A DNA stretch of 64,000 bases from the NCBI GenBank assembly GCA_013399855.1, contig VXAY01002386.1:250404-314403 (forward strand), read 5' to 3'. The stretch's first letter is position 1, and every line of letters starts with the position of its first letter. Both the position numbers and the translations under genes were made by a program. This document shows positions 1-12,428 of the stretch, in pieces. The stretch is from Oxyruncus cristatus. Taxonomy: Eukaryota; Chordata; Aves; Passeriformes; Cotingidae. The notes beneath the pieces were generated by a model. That model saw nothing but the letters and a program-made list of their open reading frames with translations. It had not been told where the DNA came from and did no database searches.

Positions 1-2889
1 CATGGAAAATTACTGTCCAAAAGACAGTTTTCCTAGAAAACTATGAAAATAATAAAAAATGGCAATTAAACCATAAATGCTGTCTTTGTCTTTGTTATAC
101 CTTTTAAACCCACAAAGTGCTACAATATAGACATGCAAAACATAATCATATTAGTTTTTTAAAACTATGGAAAAAAGAATACACTTGAAATATTTTGTGG
201 CAGAAATTACCTGAATTAAAATGCCACTTATCTTGCTCTGTAACCTTATTTTATTTTCTTTATAATCTATGTTTAAGTCTGTCTTACTCATGCAACTCAT
301 GAATAAATGCAGTTGTATTATTTCATGCATCTTGTAGAAGGTTGAAATCCATTATCCACATTAGAAAAGGAAAAATGGAACTGATGATTTATTCTCTTGA
401 CATTTTTTCTTTATTTGTCTAATTAACCTTATAATATGAAATACTGACCTCACATTAAGAACATCTGAGATGAAAGTGGCTAATCACTGACATGTTTTAA
501 TTTTGAAGTATTTTTAGTTCAATTGTGCTTTTTTACTCTTTTAGATGCTAAAGGCATTTCAGTCCATCTGCCTCACATCTCAGTGGCATATTCTGGTTGT
601 GTTCAAAGCCAGCATATTTTTCCCTCCAGAGACAGTCACAGGAGAGAATGCAATATGATTCCTGTGGCAGGATAATTTTGTCAGGCACCAAAATTGTGAC
701 TCATGCACATCACACTCATAATGATATAAAAAGGATTAACAGAGGAGTAAAGAATTGGTTGTGTGGGGAGTAGCTATGGGAAATATGTGTGTGTGTAGGA
801 TGTATGGTAATGTTATGCACAATAATCTAAGTAGGTCTGGAGCCATGTGGAGCTCAGCCTGTTCCTGTAGATGCTAAGGTATAGGCCTGATGTAGTCAAA
901 TATGTATTTCAAAAAATTTGAAATCAGGTGTTCGGCCTTCTAATTTGCATGTAGCTAAGAATAATGTGATTTTTTCCATAGCTGTTGTGGCTTTTGTATA
1001 AACTTATTAAGAACAAGAATTACGAAGGCTTTACAATTTACAAAAGATTCATGGACCTCAACAGGTGTAAGCCAGAAATTGTATACAGTGATTAATGTCA
1101 TCACTAGTTACCTCTTGATTAATTCTATGCATGAACACCGAATTTCTAACTAAGTGCAATGTTTACCTCACACATGACACAATTTTGGATATTAAGTATT
1201 GGATCAATTTAGGTCTGGAAATTATATTCAAAGAAATCCTCTTAAGCCAGCTAAGATAGGGGCACTTCTAAATCAAATGTCTCCTGGTATGATCTTGCTC
1301 AAGTAAATGTTTTAGCTTAAATTATCACAGCTACTTCTCCAGGTGGAAATACAATCATATTTTTTTTCCTTTCAAGCTAGTCACCAGGTGGCACTAAAGG
1401 AGCACAGTAGAAAGCAAGAATGCAAAATTCATACTAATGTCTCTTCTAATAATTTGGAAAGACTGACTTAAGCCCTAATTGATAGCATGATTGCTTCAGC
1501 TTCCAGTTTATATCAAGGGAAACACAGTAAAGTGTTTAAACTGATTACACATTTGACAATATGGAAAAGAATAGGTCAGGAGATTGGAACTTCTGGAAGA
1601 CTTTTAACTGCTTTCATGCATTATAAGTACCTAATGTAATAATGTAAAAATTGTGCATTCATGGTTATGTAAACATACTTAAGAAAATGTAGTTTATAGC
1701 AATTATATTTTCTCAATAGTGCCGTAGGTGCAGCTGTATTTCTAACAGATTAAGGAGAGGCATAGCAGAATTAAAATGTCAGATTGGCAGGTATAACCCC
1801 CCCCAGCAATTATAAAGAGAACCTTTGTTCTTATCCAAGCTAAATTATCATAGTAAGACTGACTCTGAACAAAGACCTCACACTGCTAGCAGATCAGGGT
1901 TTCCGGTCTTCTGAAAGTTTATTAGAAAGTAGTTACACTGCTGTCCATTTTATAATGTCACAAATGGAGGATTATGCTTGGAACTACTTGCTATTTTTCC
2001 AATTACAAACTGACAAACACTAGCCTGTTTTAACAGGTCAACAAAGAAAAAATCCCCACAAAATTCCCTTTTTAAGTATTGATATTAACGACACAATATA
2101 AAGTCACTGCTGCAAAACACTGAAACAGTGGCTTCATTTACACCCTTGATTAACCAGAGCAGTTGTCAAGGGAACATCTAACCAACTGTCAAGTAATAGA
2201 GGAGATTTTTCAAGAACAGCGATTTTACTTTTGGCTGAGCACATTCAATTCACAAGTGTGAAAATCTGTACAGTGCCTTACAGTTTTAATAATGTCGTGG
2301 TAGTTTTTTCTGAAATTTTTACACTTACTACTTTTTTTTCCCCTTAAAAATATATTTTTGAGAATTCCATTATTATAAAAAAATACATTGTCTTCCCAAA
2401 ATTAAATTCAGCATACTGCTTCCAATGAAATGTCTCTTTACCCTCTTCTATTTCAGTAAGGTAAAATTTTGTTATATCTTAACAATTTCAAGTGCAATAT
2501 TAAGAAGTGACAATTATAAAAATGAATGCTCTATTTTATGTCTGACATTTTATTTGAAATCAATGAAACATTTAACATCAAATTTCAGGTTTCCTAGTTT
2601 CTGTAAACTGGCCAAACACTAAGAGCATACCAGTAGGGGGGAGACGAAAAGAGAAATGAAGACAAAGGAGCGGAGTAGATAAAAATAAGGAAGATGAAAA
2701 ATCCCAAATTACTTTGATCCCTAAAGTGTCTTGCAGCAGTCCCTTGATACCCCTGTCTTTAAGAAAAATTAAGAAAAAAAAACACAGACAAAAAGAGGTG
2801 TGTAAACTTTGGGAACACATTTGTGGATGATAAACTCCCACCTAACCCTGAACTTGTTTGAACCTTACTGCTCCAGCTGGATGTGTATA
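1..2889. other. AT-rich intronic DNA, nothing recognised
   Basis: No CR1, LTR or exon-like block seen. Short open frames are chance. Confidence 0.6.
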
Positions 2890-3224
2890 AATCTCTGTGC
2901 GCTGGTGAGACTCATCCCAGAGAACTGAGAGGTCTGGTCAATGTCACCACACGATCTCTCTTAATCATTTGTCAATGATCTTGGGAGTCTAGAGAAGTCC
3001 CAGTTGACTGGAAGCTGGCAAATGTCCCAGTTTTCAAGAAGGGAAAGAAGGAAGACCTTGTTAATTACAGGTCTGTCAATCTCACTTCAGTGCCTGGTAA
3101 AATTATAGGGCAGGTGATCCTGGGAGTTATTGAAAGACACCCAAAAGACAACACAGTCATTGGTCATAGCCAGCATGGGTTCATGAGGGTCAAGTCCTGC
3201 ATAACCAACTTAATTCCCTTTTAT
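2890..3224 (+). mobile_element. CR1 LINE fragment, ORF2 reverse transcriptase N-terminal part
   Basis: The plus strand encodes a degraded CR1 reverse transcriptase segment: DWKLANVPVFKKGKKEDLVN, then VNLTSVPGKIIGQVILGVIE and SQHGFMRVKSCITNLIPFY, the conserved finger region of CR1 ORF2. The reading frame is disrupted before about 2990. The element is interrupted at 3224 by a younger CR1 in the opposite orientation, and its own 3' end reappears at 3555-4013. Confidence 0.9.
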
Positions 3225-3548
3225 CATAGAATCATAGAATCAACTGGGTTGGAAAAGGCCTCTGAGATCATCAAGTCCAACCCTTGATCCAACACCGCTG
3301 TGGTTACTAGACCACATCTAGTCTCATCTTAAAAACCTCCAGGGATGGTGAATCCACCACCCCCGTGGGCAGCCCATTCCAATGTCTGATTACTCTCTCT
3401 GCAAAAAATTTCTTCCTAATATCCAACTTAAACCTCTCCTGGCAAAGCTTAAGACCATGCCCTCTTGTGCTACTGCTGATTGTGCGGGAGAAGAGGCTGA
3501 CACCCACCTGGCTACAACCTCCTTTCAGGGAGTAGAAGTGGGTGATGA
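3225..3548 (-). mobile_element. Young 5'-truncated CR1 inserted in an older CR1
   Basis: This is a minus-strand CR1 3' end. It opens on the plus strand with the tail copy catagaatcatagaat, followed by the block tgggttggaaaaggcctctg..tccaaccc. On the minus strand it encodes the C-terminal CR1 ORF2 segment ending [23 protein letters not shown]. The hexamer ttttat flanks it at 3219-3224 and 3549-3554, a plausible target-site duplication, which would place the insertion exactly at these bounds. Confidence 0.92.
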
Positions 3549-3554
3549 TTTTAT

Positions 3555-4013
3555 GATTCTATCAGAGTGTGCCCAGAGGTAACTGAACAATATGGTGAAA
3601 TGCCTCAAGGGTAAGACTTACAAGGAGTGTCTGAGGTCACTTGGTTTGTTCATCTTGCATAAGAGAAAGATGAGGAGTGACCTCATTGCAATTTATCATA
3701 TCCTCAAGGGGGGCTGTGAAAGGAGAGGTGTTGATCTCCTCTCTAGTTACCAGCAATAGGACACAAGGAAATGGAACAAAGCTGCATCAGGGGAAGTTCA
3801 GACTGGACATTAGGAAGAGGTTCTTCGCAGATAGAATGGTCAATCACAGGAACAGGCTCCTGAGGAAAGTGGTTATGGCACCAGTGTGTCAGAATTCAAG
3901 GAGTGGATGATGGTCTTAAGCATATGGTTTAGTTTTAGGTAGTTTTGTAAAGAGCGGGGAGTTGGACTCAATAATCGTTAGGGATCCTTTCCAACTTGAG
4001 TTAGTCTATGATT
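3555..4013 (+). mobile_element. CR1 LINE 3' end, older subfamily
   Basis: The plus strand carries the CR1 C-terminal region (LRSDLIAIYHILKGGCERRG-like reading, then FRLDIRKRFFADRMVNHRNR), and ends at a CR1 tail (agttggactcaataatcg..ttccaactt..tctatgatt). It is probably the continuation of the fragment at 2890-3224, with the middle of ORF2 missing and a later CR1 inserted between the halves. Confidence 0.85.
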
Positions 4014-4049
4014 AGTTGTCAGAGGTCTGTGGTAGGAGAAGAAAACAAA
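4014..4049. repeat. Left 36-bp direct repeat flanking the non-LTR fragment
   Basis: This 36-base stretch, beginning agttgtcagag and ending gaaaacaaa, recurs at 4393-4428 with one mismatch (g/a). It starts immediately after the CR1 tail at 4013. The simplest reading is a long target-site duplication made when the retrotransposon fragment between the copies inserted. Confidence 0.85.
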
Positions 4050-4392
4050 TGAAGAAAAGATACAAGGACTCCTTGTAACAACATCTCAGCCTTGGCCGTA
4101 TTGACCACCATAACTGGTCTACTCTGGCCTCCAATCAGGAGTCCTGGAGACACACCATCTACAACGCTGCTGATGCTTTTGAGAAAGCACGCAGGATCAC
4201 CCTTGAGGAGAAAAGACAACGCAGAAAGAATCGTGCCTTGCAGGATATACCATCTAAGGAGTCTTTCTGCTGTGCCTTTTGCAACTGGACTTGCCTATCT
4301 CATATTGGCCTTTTTAGCCACCAACGCACTTGCAACAAACATGGGTAGAGCCCTTCCCAAATCTTCGTTCGCAAAGCCTAGCCATGATGATG
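4050..4392 (+). mobile_element. Non-CR1 non-LTR retrotransposon fragment (C-terminal ORF with C2H2-like finger)
   Basis: Seen: in the frame beginning at 4055 the plus strand reads KRYKDSL, one in-frame stop (taa 4076-4078), then QHLSLGRIDHHNWSTLAS, WRHTIYNAADAFEKARR, TLEEKRQRRKNRAL and FCCAFCNWTCLSHIGLFSHQ followed by RTC, stopping at 4346-4348. The pattern RYKD..W..LA..R..WR..V..FE..R....EKR.RRK with a terminal C-x2-C-x9-H-x3-C/H finger is the C-terminal end of a widespread family usually annotated 'endonuclease-reverse transcriptase' (RTE/Jockey-like). It is unrelated to CR1. After the stop the fragment runs into atgatgatg, a possible simple-repeat tail. It is 5'-truncated and dead. The exact clade cannot be assigned from this fragment. 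Confidence 0.72.
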
Positions 4393-4428
4393 AGTTGTCA
4401 GAGATCTGTGGTAGGAGAAGAAAACAAA
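4393..4428. repeat. Right 36-bp direct repeat flanking the non-LTR fragment
   Basis: It matches 4014-4049 at 35 of 36 positions and follows the atgatgatg run that ends the retrotransposon fragment. The copy-to-copy distance is 379 bp. Confidence 0.85.
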
Positions 4429-7400
4429 CTGTAGCTATTATATGCTTTTCTGATGGGGCAGGAAATCTGACAGTTTTGCTGATGGTTAATTTTCAATGTT
4501 TTCTTAATTGGGCCTTAGAGCATCTGGTATTTGTATGAGATTCAAGAGTTTTTCCTCACTTTGTGAAGAAAACCAGTTAACAGTCTTTGGCAGTATTACA
4601 TTGAACATTACATTCCGTTATTTTTGACACCTTCCCCATATCCATACATTGAAGGCTGTTCCTCCTATTGACACTAGAATATTGACGCTATTTGTAATTA
4701 AATTCCTCCCTTATTCTTCGATCATTTTGATGAGAATATGTAGGAAAAAGAAGAACTTGGAAAAATATGCAAATGTGAACAAACTTGAGTGAGCCCTCAA
4801 AGGCAGCCAATTAGCATATGTAAGAGTATGCATAGTAATGCAGATGAATATTTTTTTGTGTCTAGCCTGACTTACGAATATAAGCAGTTGCTCTGATATA
4901 TGTGTACCAAATAATAAGGGTCTTATAGCTAGGACACAAATTATATTGCTTATCTACCTCTATGCCCTGTATAGCTTGGTCTGTTTGTATGGCAAAGAGG
5001 GTCCTGCAGTACTGCACTGATTCTTCCTGATTCAAGAGGACATCAGAGGTTCCTGTGACTGGCTATTGCAGAGAAGGAAAAATATTTCAAACTGAACTGG
5101 AGCTTTTCTCTACTATTATGCGTAATGCTCTGTCTTCAGCTCAGTTTGTTCCTAAGTGCTCCAAATTGCAATTTCAAAGTAATACTTAAGGCTTCAAATG
5201 AAAAGAGTTATGTAAAGGACCACCTAAAAAACCCTGAAACCTGACTTTTTAGAGCATCAACCCAGTTACATTATGGTTGACTTTGAAAAGGCCATCACAG
5301 TTTTTCCCAGACCTGCTGAAAACAGGCCAGTTTCTAGCAAACTGTAACATGTGACAACGAACTCATGTTAATAAAAAAGAGAAAAAATATGTCTTCCAGT
5401 AATCCAGGAAGGATAACAGCAACCTTGGCTCTCATACTAAGGATGCTGAGCCTACTCCAGTCACATCATCAAGCTATAAGAGATGAAGAGTCCATAAGAG
5501 AACAACTCTTGTTGTCTTTCCCTTATTAACATGCTGTGAGAAAATATATCAAAGCAAACCCACTAAATTTCAAACCTGTTTATCACATGTTTACTTCCAT
5601 ATTACCCAGTTTTAAAATGAAAAACTCAGTCTGACACTGACTTCTTTGCCATTATTTTGTGGTACAGAACCTTTTTTTATGTTGAAAGATATTAAAAAAA
5701 AGTTTATTTATTCTACTCTTCAATTCCCATGACATTTTCTTTGATTTAGAGATAATATAATAAAGATTTACCAGAAATTGGCTTGATGCAAATCATCATC
5801 TTTCTCCCAGTTGGTAATTGAAATCTACCCTGTTTCATTTTGAAGTCGTTCTCCCTTGTCCCCTACATGCCCATATAAAAAGGTCCCTCTTTTATCTTTT
5901 TGCTATGGGGATGCTAGTAGAATTGAATAGCATAAGAAGAAATACACTTTCTCTTGACAAATATTGCTTACTTTGCACAGAAGATGCAATTTCTTTACTT
6001 AATATTGGTGTAAAGTCTTTCAAACATTATAAAGAATCTAAAAAAACCCTCCAAAACTCATGTTTGTGTATAAGCACATTAGGAGTTGAAATGCTAATAC
6101 CTACCTTAGGTGTAACCGATACTGTTTACGCTGGATTCTACTTAGCTTGGTTTATGCCTCACTTACTTTGGCTCAGCTAGTCCAATAGTCAAGTTTATGA
6201 TCCTTTAGTAGATTGGTTAATGGGACTCTTTCTATTGCATATATTGCCAAGCATACTACAGACAGCATGCTCCCAAGGATCATTTACTTCAATGTAATGC
6301 TTTTCTGCAACATATCTATTTTATGAATCATGACTTTAAAGATATGTGTTCTCAGGCTGGATCCTTAAAGGAAAGCGTAAATTCTGCTCTTAATCATATC
6401 TCTGCAGTTTCACTGACTTCACAGGGACTTCACTGGTGTAAACACAATACGTCAGTGCACTGTGACAACCAACTGACAGACTGTGACATCTCCATTTCAC
6501 ACGTTCAAAAATGGGAATAAGTTAAAGACACTGGAAGAATTAGTACTAACACTTATGCAGAGTTTTAAAGTTACAACAAAATTTAATAGTTAACAAAATC
6601 ACTACCATAATAATTCTTACCATTATTCATCACCATGACAGTGTTGTAAGAACAGATTGTTACAAAATTGATCCTGGCAGTAAGCACACAGTCCTACAAA
6701 ACCCTTATGTTCTAATCTAAGTTTCAGGACAACATGCTTTTACGTAGTAGAATGCAGACTATGTACTGTGATTGTGTTTATGTACTGACTATTCTCTGCT
6801 GGATCATAGTAGTCTTCTTAGTGTATTTTGTGGGCTTTTCTATCTGTTTGATGAATTCTTGGAACCACTAGTTTTTACTGTGGATAAAAACCCCGTGTTT
6901 TTAAACCCAGTAATCCACCTTCAAGGCTGAATACAGTTGCTTTCTCCTGTTTCTGACTGCATTGCCTCAGGTTCATGTACCAACTGGGTATTTGCTGCAC
7001 CTGAACAAGGCTGTTTTAATTTTCATTATGGTTACCTTTAACTTTTCTTTGAGTCTACATTATATCAAAGGGAAATACTCCTACTCTGCTATACTTTGAT
7101 GCCCCAGAGATGCACATTCCTCAGGGAAGGTGCTTGCAGTCTTTTGCACAACTCTTCCTTACCCTCTCATTACTTCCCTAATTCACTGATTTTTAATATA
7201 GATGTAATTTCATTCAAGCAATTTTATTAAAAATTATATAACAACAGGAAGAAAAGCTTTCTCTTTCAGTAAAAAGCCTCCAGTTAAAGCCTATGCAACA
7301 ACTAATACAAAATATGGAAGACATGGCAATTCAACTATAATCTCCACTGAAACAATGTTCTGATGTAAATAGAGTAAAACTCTCTCTATGAAGTCATTAT

Positions 7401-8462
7401 GTAATAGGTTTTGACCTGTTCTTCCCTTAAATGGAGACAAATACATTTTAGCAAAACAAAGTAGCAATCAAGCTCCCTAACACTGATCTATTACGTCAAA
7501 AGTCATATGCTTTCCTCTATGAGAAATGGGAAAAAAATTTTCTAGGGACAATTACCGAATACTAGGGAATTAATTTAGAAAAAGGCAGAACAGCAATCAA
7601 ATGCAACCATGCAATGTTATACTAATGATTGTAAGTTTGAAGACTTCTTCTAAATAGTGAATAACATTTGATTGCATGGAACAGCTGAACACTAACTTTA
7701 AAAGAATACACTAAAAAAGTACCAACGCAGAGATCTTTTAGTCTCAAGAGAAACATCACTACCTGACCATTAGCAATCATATAATTCTCTTCAAGTAAAA
7801 AAATCCCTTGTAGGTAGAGTGATTTTGAACACACTGTAAAAAGAGTCTTGGATCATGTTTCCGTTTAAGAAAATATTAATATCAGTAGAAGCAGAGTATA
7901 ACTCCATATAAAAAACATTCAGTATTACGTCCTGGTGAGCAAATTAACACTGTTGTAATACTGGCAAAATATGAAAAAGTCCACTTAGCGAAACCTCAAA
8001 TTCCAAAAACCTCCTGCATTGTTGCTTTGCAGACTGTGATGTCATGCCTTAAAACACTTTTAAAACCATTTATCTACCTACCAGGTAACTGAATCTCATG
8101 CCTATGAATAGATGGGTGAAAATAAACAAAAATAAGAGATCAGTATGTACATATAGAAGTAATGGTCTCATGTGAAGTGGCTATGAGATACGAAGTTTGA
8201 AGAAAATAACATATACATATATTTCTGACAACAACCAAAGTTTACTTATAATGGTTATGATAACAATCTGCCTAGAGTGGTAAGAATTTTTCTGTGTATG
8301 CATAACTAGTGCTTTTTAGGATGGTTAAAACTGAACAAAGAAAAGAATAAAGGAAAAGAATAACATATCTGAAATAACATACTTTGAGGAGGCTAAATTC
8401 CACTCAAGACAATAAGGAAAAAAGGCAAATTCAAACAAATTTTGAGGGTTCAATTATCCTAA

Positions 8463-8570
8463 CAGCTCATCAAAACAAAAACAAACAAACAAACAAACAA
8501 ACAACCCCCCCCCAAACAAATCAAAAAACAAACCACAAATTTTTTTACACAAAAACCAAAAAACCATTGT
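8463..8570. repeat. A/C-rich low-complexity tract with (CAAA)n
   Basis: Repeated caaa/acaa units, a run of C and further A/C-only sequence. The open frame over it is an artefact of composition. Confidence 0.9.
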
Positions 8571-9994
8571 AAATGTGCTTGCAGAGAGACATAGTGGGCA
8601 ATGTCTTAAAATATGTGTCCCCTCCCCTGAGGAGGGTTATCACTCCCAACAGAATAGAGACTCTTCTGAAGTTAGCAGCAGCTTAGTATATTGCACTAGA
8701 GCATAGGAATGAATTATGATGTTTAGCCATCTTCAGATATAGTCTTCCATTTAGTGTCTCACATAAATCTGATCCCCTGAATGAAAATTAGGAAGCCACC
8801 TGACACGTGAATAAAGCTGTACCAATGCAGTGCTGTACAGATAATGCAGCACTGCAATGATCTCCAGTTGAGAATCTTTTCTTACCTATTACAGGCAGAA
8901 GAAATACAATAATGGGTAACATATATTACATCTACCAGACAGCACTAATTAATTTTCCTTTGCATATTCTGATGTTCTAGAATTAACTTCTTCCTCCCCC
9001 ATACATGGGAAAACTAAGAGAAAAATAGTTTAAGCAATGTGGTTAATGAGAAAGTGACTCTTCAATTTGAATGCCAAGAGAAAGAACAATTTATGTACTA
9101 GTACAGGAAATTCTGGATAGACTCTAAAGAATAAAATATTTCTATTGCCGACCAGTGCAAACTCTGAGGTTGAGGCTGACATATTTGCTAATACTTATGA
9201 CTAAGAGACATCCTGCTGGTATTTCAGTTTTACATATCTATATAAGTATTAATTACAGAAAAAAAAAGGTATTTTGGTTTCAGACTCCTCAAGACCCATG
9301 TCTTCTAATCCTTTATAACCTTAAACCTTTGAACCTTGGAACTCACCTCACATTTCTCTAACTGAAAATTAGGGAAACTTTATGTGCCTACTTCTCATAG
9401 TGGTATTCAGTAGTCTGCTTATGATAACATGTATGCTGTGTTTTTCCCTATCATTATAAAAGTATGAGCTTTAGAACCGCTCTGTCAAAGAAATTAAGAT
9501 GCTTATAATAATTTCATATGTATTTTGTACTTGAAACTGTCTAAATGACAGCATCCAACGTGAGCAGCTAAGAACATTTTGCTAAGATATAACCAAATAT
9601 TTTAAAAGAAAAGAGAGACTGCTTTATGGTGATATGTTTATACACATTTTAACTGCAATATTCTTTAAAGCTGGTCTTAAACATACAGGATTATAGTGCT
9701 GATTTCTTATTTGAATATAGAAAGGTAAAATACAGATTATAATGTCATTTGGATGTGCTTCAAGAGAAACTACTTAAATAGCCAGATGTGTTCCGTAACG
9801 TATTGTAAATGTCTCTCATTTTTTTTCAGTCACTTTGTTTAGTGATGTATATTTGAGCTGAAGCGTATTATTCGGAAAATAAATACTGTGTAAGATTCAT
9901 GAATATTAACTTCAGAAAAAAGAAAACCAAGGTAAATATAATACATTTAGCTTTTATCTGTAAATACGTGTTCACAGGCCACCTTTTAGTAAGG

Positions 9995-10016
9995 TTTTTT
10001 TTTTTTTTTTTTTTTT
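9995..10016. repeat. Poly-T tract
   Basis: About 22 consecutive T. Confidence 0.95.
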
Positions 10017-10983
10017 GTGGTTGTTTTTTAAACAAGATAGAATACTTTAATCAGATTTTAGAAACAGAAAGTATGGGGTATTCATCGAAAAAGAAAATAT
10101 TATGTGAAATGTGTTACATGTCTTCACGGGTAGAGAAAATCTTACATAGGCCTCTTAACAGGATTATATTTTATGAATGCAAGTCATTAATGGAATTGTG
10201 GAAGTGTAAACAAGCATCACAATGCCTGTTGCTGGGCATGTGCAATCTGGTTTTGCTTACAGATGAGGTACTTTATTTCTTCATTCTGATGTCCACTTTT
10301 TGACTTATAAATGCAAATACAAACATATTGGATTTGGAAATATTAGAAAATATTTCACAACAAAAAAGCACCCTTTGATTAGCTATTTTATTTCAAAGAG
10401 ACGCTTGGTGCTATCAACTATGTAGATACTTTAGGTCAAGATTTAAGGACTGAATATTGTATCAATTTATCAGACTTAACATTTCTAACTGACAAAAATT
10501 AGCTTCAGATTAAGCTATCTCTAATTTGCAGTCATGCATAAGCAGGGTTTACCCGTTTCTGAAGTGGTGAGAGATGCTTGTAGTACCCTCTTCTTCATAG
10601 TGTTAGCCCTGATGAACAGCATTTTTAACTATACTTTGCAGAGTGGGAGTCCCTGAAAACTGGGAGAGATAATGTTCATTATCCCAAAACGTAGGGAACT
10701 CCATAATGTGTGTTTCAGGCCTGTCCCATACATTGTCCTGCTCCATACCAGCAGATACTAAATGCTGCAACTCACCACCTGGGAGTGACACATTGTCACA
10801 GAAGTGTCTGGCAGACTGCAGTCACCAGTAAAAATAAACTTGCTGATGAGACCTGAATGAGCCTGAAGGACAGACAAGTTTTAGGCACTCTAACACCCAA
10901 GTGTCCTAACTGGGTCCTGAGAGCAGACAGACTTTTCATATGGCCCACCATAAAGGTAAAGTATACGCTGATTTTTACATTTC

Positions 10984-11215
10984 AAATAGAATCACAAAAT
11001 GGGTGAGGTTGGAAGAGGTCACTGGGTGTCATCTGGTCCAACCTCCCCTAGAGCATGTTTCTTATATTTGCATCAATATAGCTTTTAAATATCCCCAGAG
11101 AAGGAGACTCCACAATCTTTCTGGGCAATCTGTTCCAGTGCTCAGCCACCTTCACAGTAAAGAAGTTCCTCATGTCAGGCGGTTTCTGGATGTTGCCTCT
11201 TGGCTGTCTTCTATA
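10984..11215 (-). mobile_element. CR1 LINE 3' end
   Basis: The plus strand reads atagaatcacaaaatgggtg, then aggttggaagaggtcactgg..catctggtccaacct, followed by a reverse-complemented CR1 3' UTR (gagaaggagactccacaatc, ttctgggcaatctgttccag, aaagaagttcctcatgt). This is a 5'-truncated, fairly divergent CR1 on the minus strand. Confidence 0.88.
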
Positions 11216-11254
11216 TATTTGTATTCATGATTTTAGCTGGTCCCATTGCAGCAT

Positions 11255-11338
11255 TCCTTTTTCTTTTTCTCTTTCTCTTTTTATTTTTCTTTTTTTTTCC
11301 TCTTTTTCTTTTTTTTCTTTTTCCTTCTTTTTTTTTTA
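11255..11338. repeat. Polypyrimidine (TTTC)n-like tract
   Basis: About 85 bp of almost only T and C, directly after the CR1 end at 10984-11215. The lysine/arginine-rich minus-strand frame over it is spurious. Confidence 0.95.
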
Positions 11339-12295
11339 ACTGCAGTAGATAAAAGAATATTGGAATGCATAGAGAAATGGATGATAACATGATCACATCT
11401 TAGATGTCATTTGTCTCAGAGGATGCAATGATAGTCAGTAGGAGAGTTTTGTCAAATGGGTTGTAAAACAAGAAATCTTGCTTTAGAATTAAAAAAAAAA
11501 AAAAAACCAACTGTCTTTAATTTCAAGCTGCTCTCTCCAGCTCCAAACACCAAAATATCAAGAACATTATTTCATTGGGTCACAATACTGATCTCTAAGG
11601 GATGCCATGAGTAACTGATTGCCAGCTAGACAATGAAATGCTGACCAACAAATTTTCTACTCACTTAGCTGATCTGGATAAAAGGGTATTACGAAAGCCT
11701 TGAAAGGACAGACAGAACAGCAGTAGGTTTTTAAATGTTCTATCTGAATAGCAATGTATTTTAGGAACCACCTTTACCTTTCAGATATAAGCTATCTTTT
11801 CAGATGATTTTAGTCTTTATCTATGGACCTCGGCACTTTGTGATTGTAAATGCATTTTATAATAATAAGGTCTCTGTAAATTGTGAATCACAGGGAAAGA
11901 GCTGAAGCAGTTGAATAGACTTGCCCACAAGTTTCTCCCAAGAGTGACAAATATGTCAGCAGTGAGTGCAGCTTCTGAGATTGTCACATTTTTATTCATT
12001 AAACAACATTCTTATATGAAGTTACCAGAAATTAGGAAGAATCAATCTAAAGAAAACTTGTTTTTATAAAACATACCCATTGCACTGATTAAATTGCTGT
12101 GGTTAAATATTTAACTGTTTTCAGTCAATGTTAAGTGCTTTGTTTAATGATGAACCTGGAAAACTTCCCCTGCTATGCATCTGCCTCTCATTTGCATGCC
12201 AGAGGAAGAGACTAGGTAGAAAGAGAGGCTGAGCAAGATTAGGTCAGCTAATTCTACCACTGCTTTCATTAAACAACTATTGGATTGTTTTTTCA

Positions 12296-12428
12296 AATTA
12301 AAAAACTAAAAAAACTCCCAAACAAACAAAAACCCCACAAAAACCAACCAACCAACCAGAAAAAAACATCAACCAACACCCCCACCCAAACAAAAAAAAA
12401 ACAAACCAGAAACACCGCCACCAAAAAA
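12296..12428. repeat. A/C-rich low-complexity tract
   Basis: About 130 bp composed almost only of A and C (caaacaaacaaaaacc, accaaccaaccaacc). There is no coding signal. Confidence 0.9.

Larger units (their letters stand above)
4429..10983. other. AT-rich intronic DNA
   Basis: Apart from the low-complexity tracts at 8463-8570 and 9995-10016, I see no repeat family or exon. The open frames at 5818-6180 and 9899-10303 have no recognisable domain. Confidence 0.55.

Noticed and set aside
4092..4538. 148-residue plus-strand open frame over the non-CR1 retrotransposon
   Set aside because: The family-like residues are in another frame (beginning at 4055). This longer frame is a shadow that also runs into flanking DNA.
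9899..10303. 134-residue plus-strand open frame
   Set aside because: It crosses a 22-base poly-T tract (poly-phenylalanine) and shows no domain.
11211..11396. Lysine/arginine-rich minus-strand open frame
   Set aside because: It is an artefact of the polypyrimidine tract.
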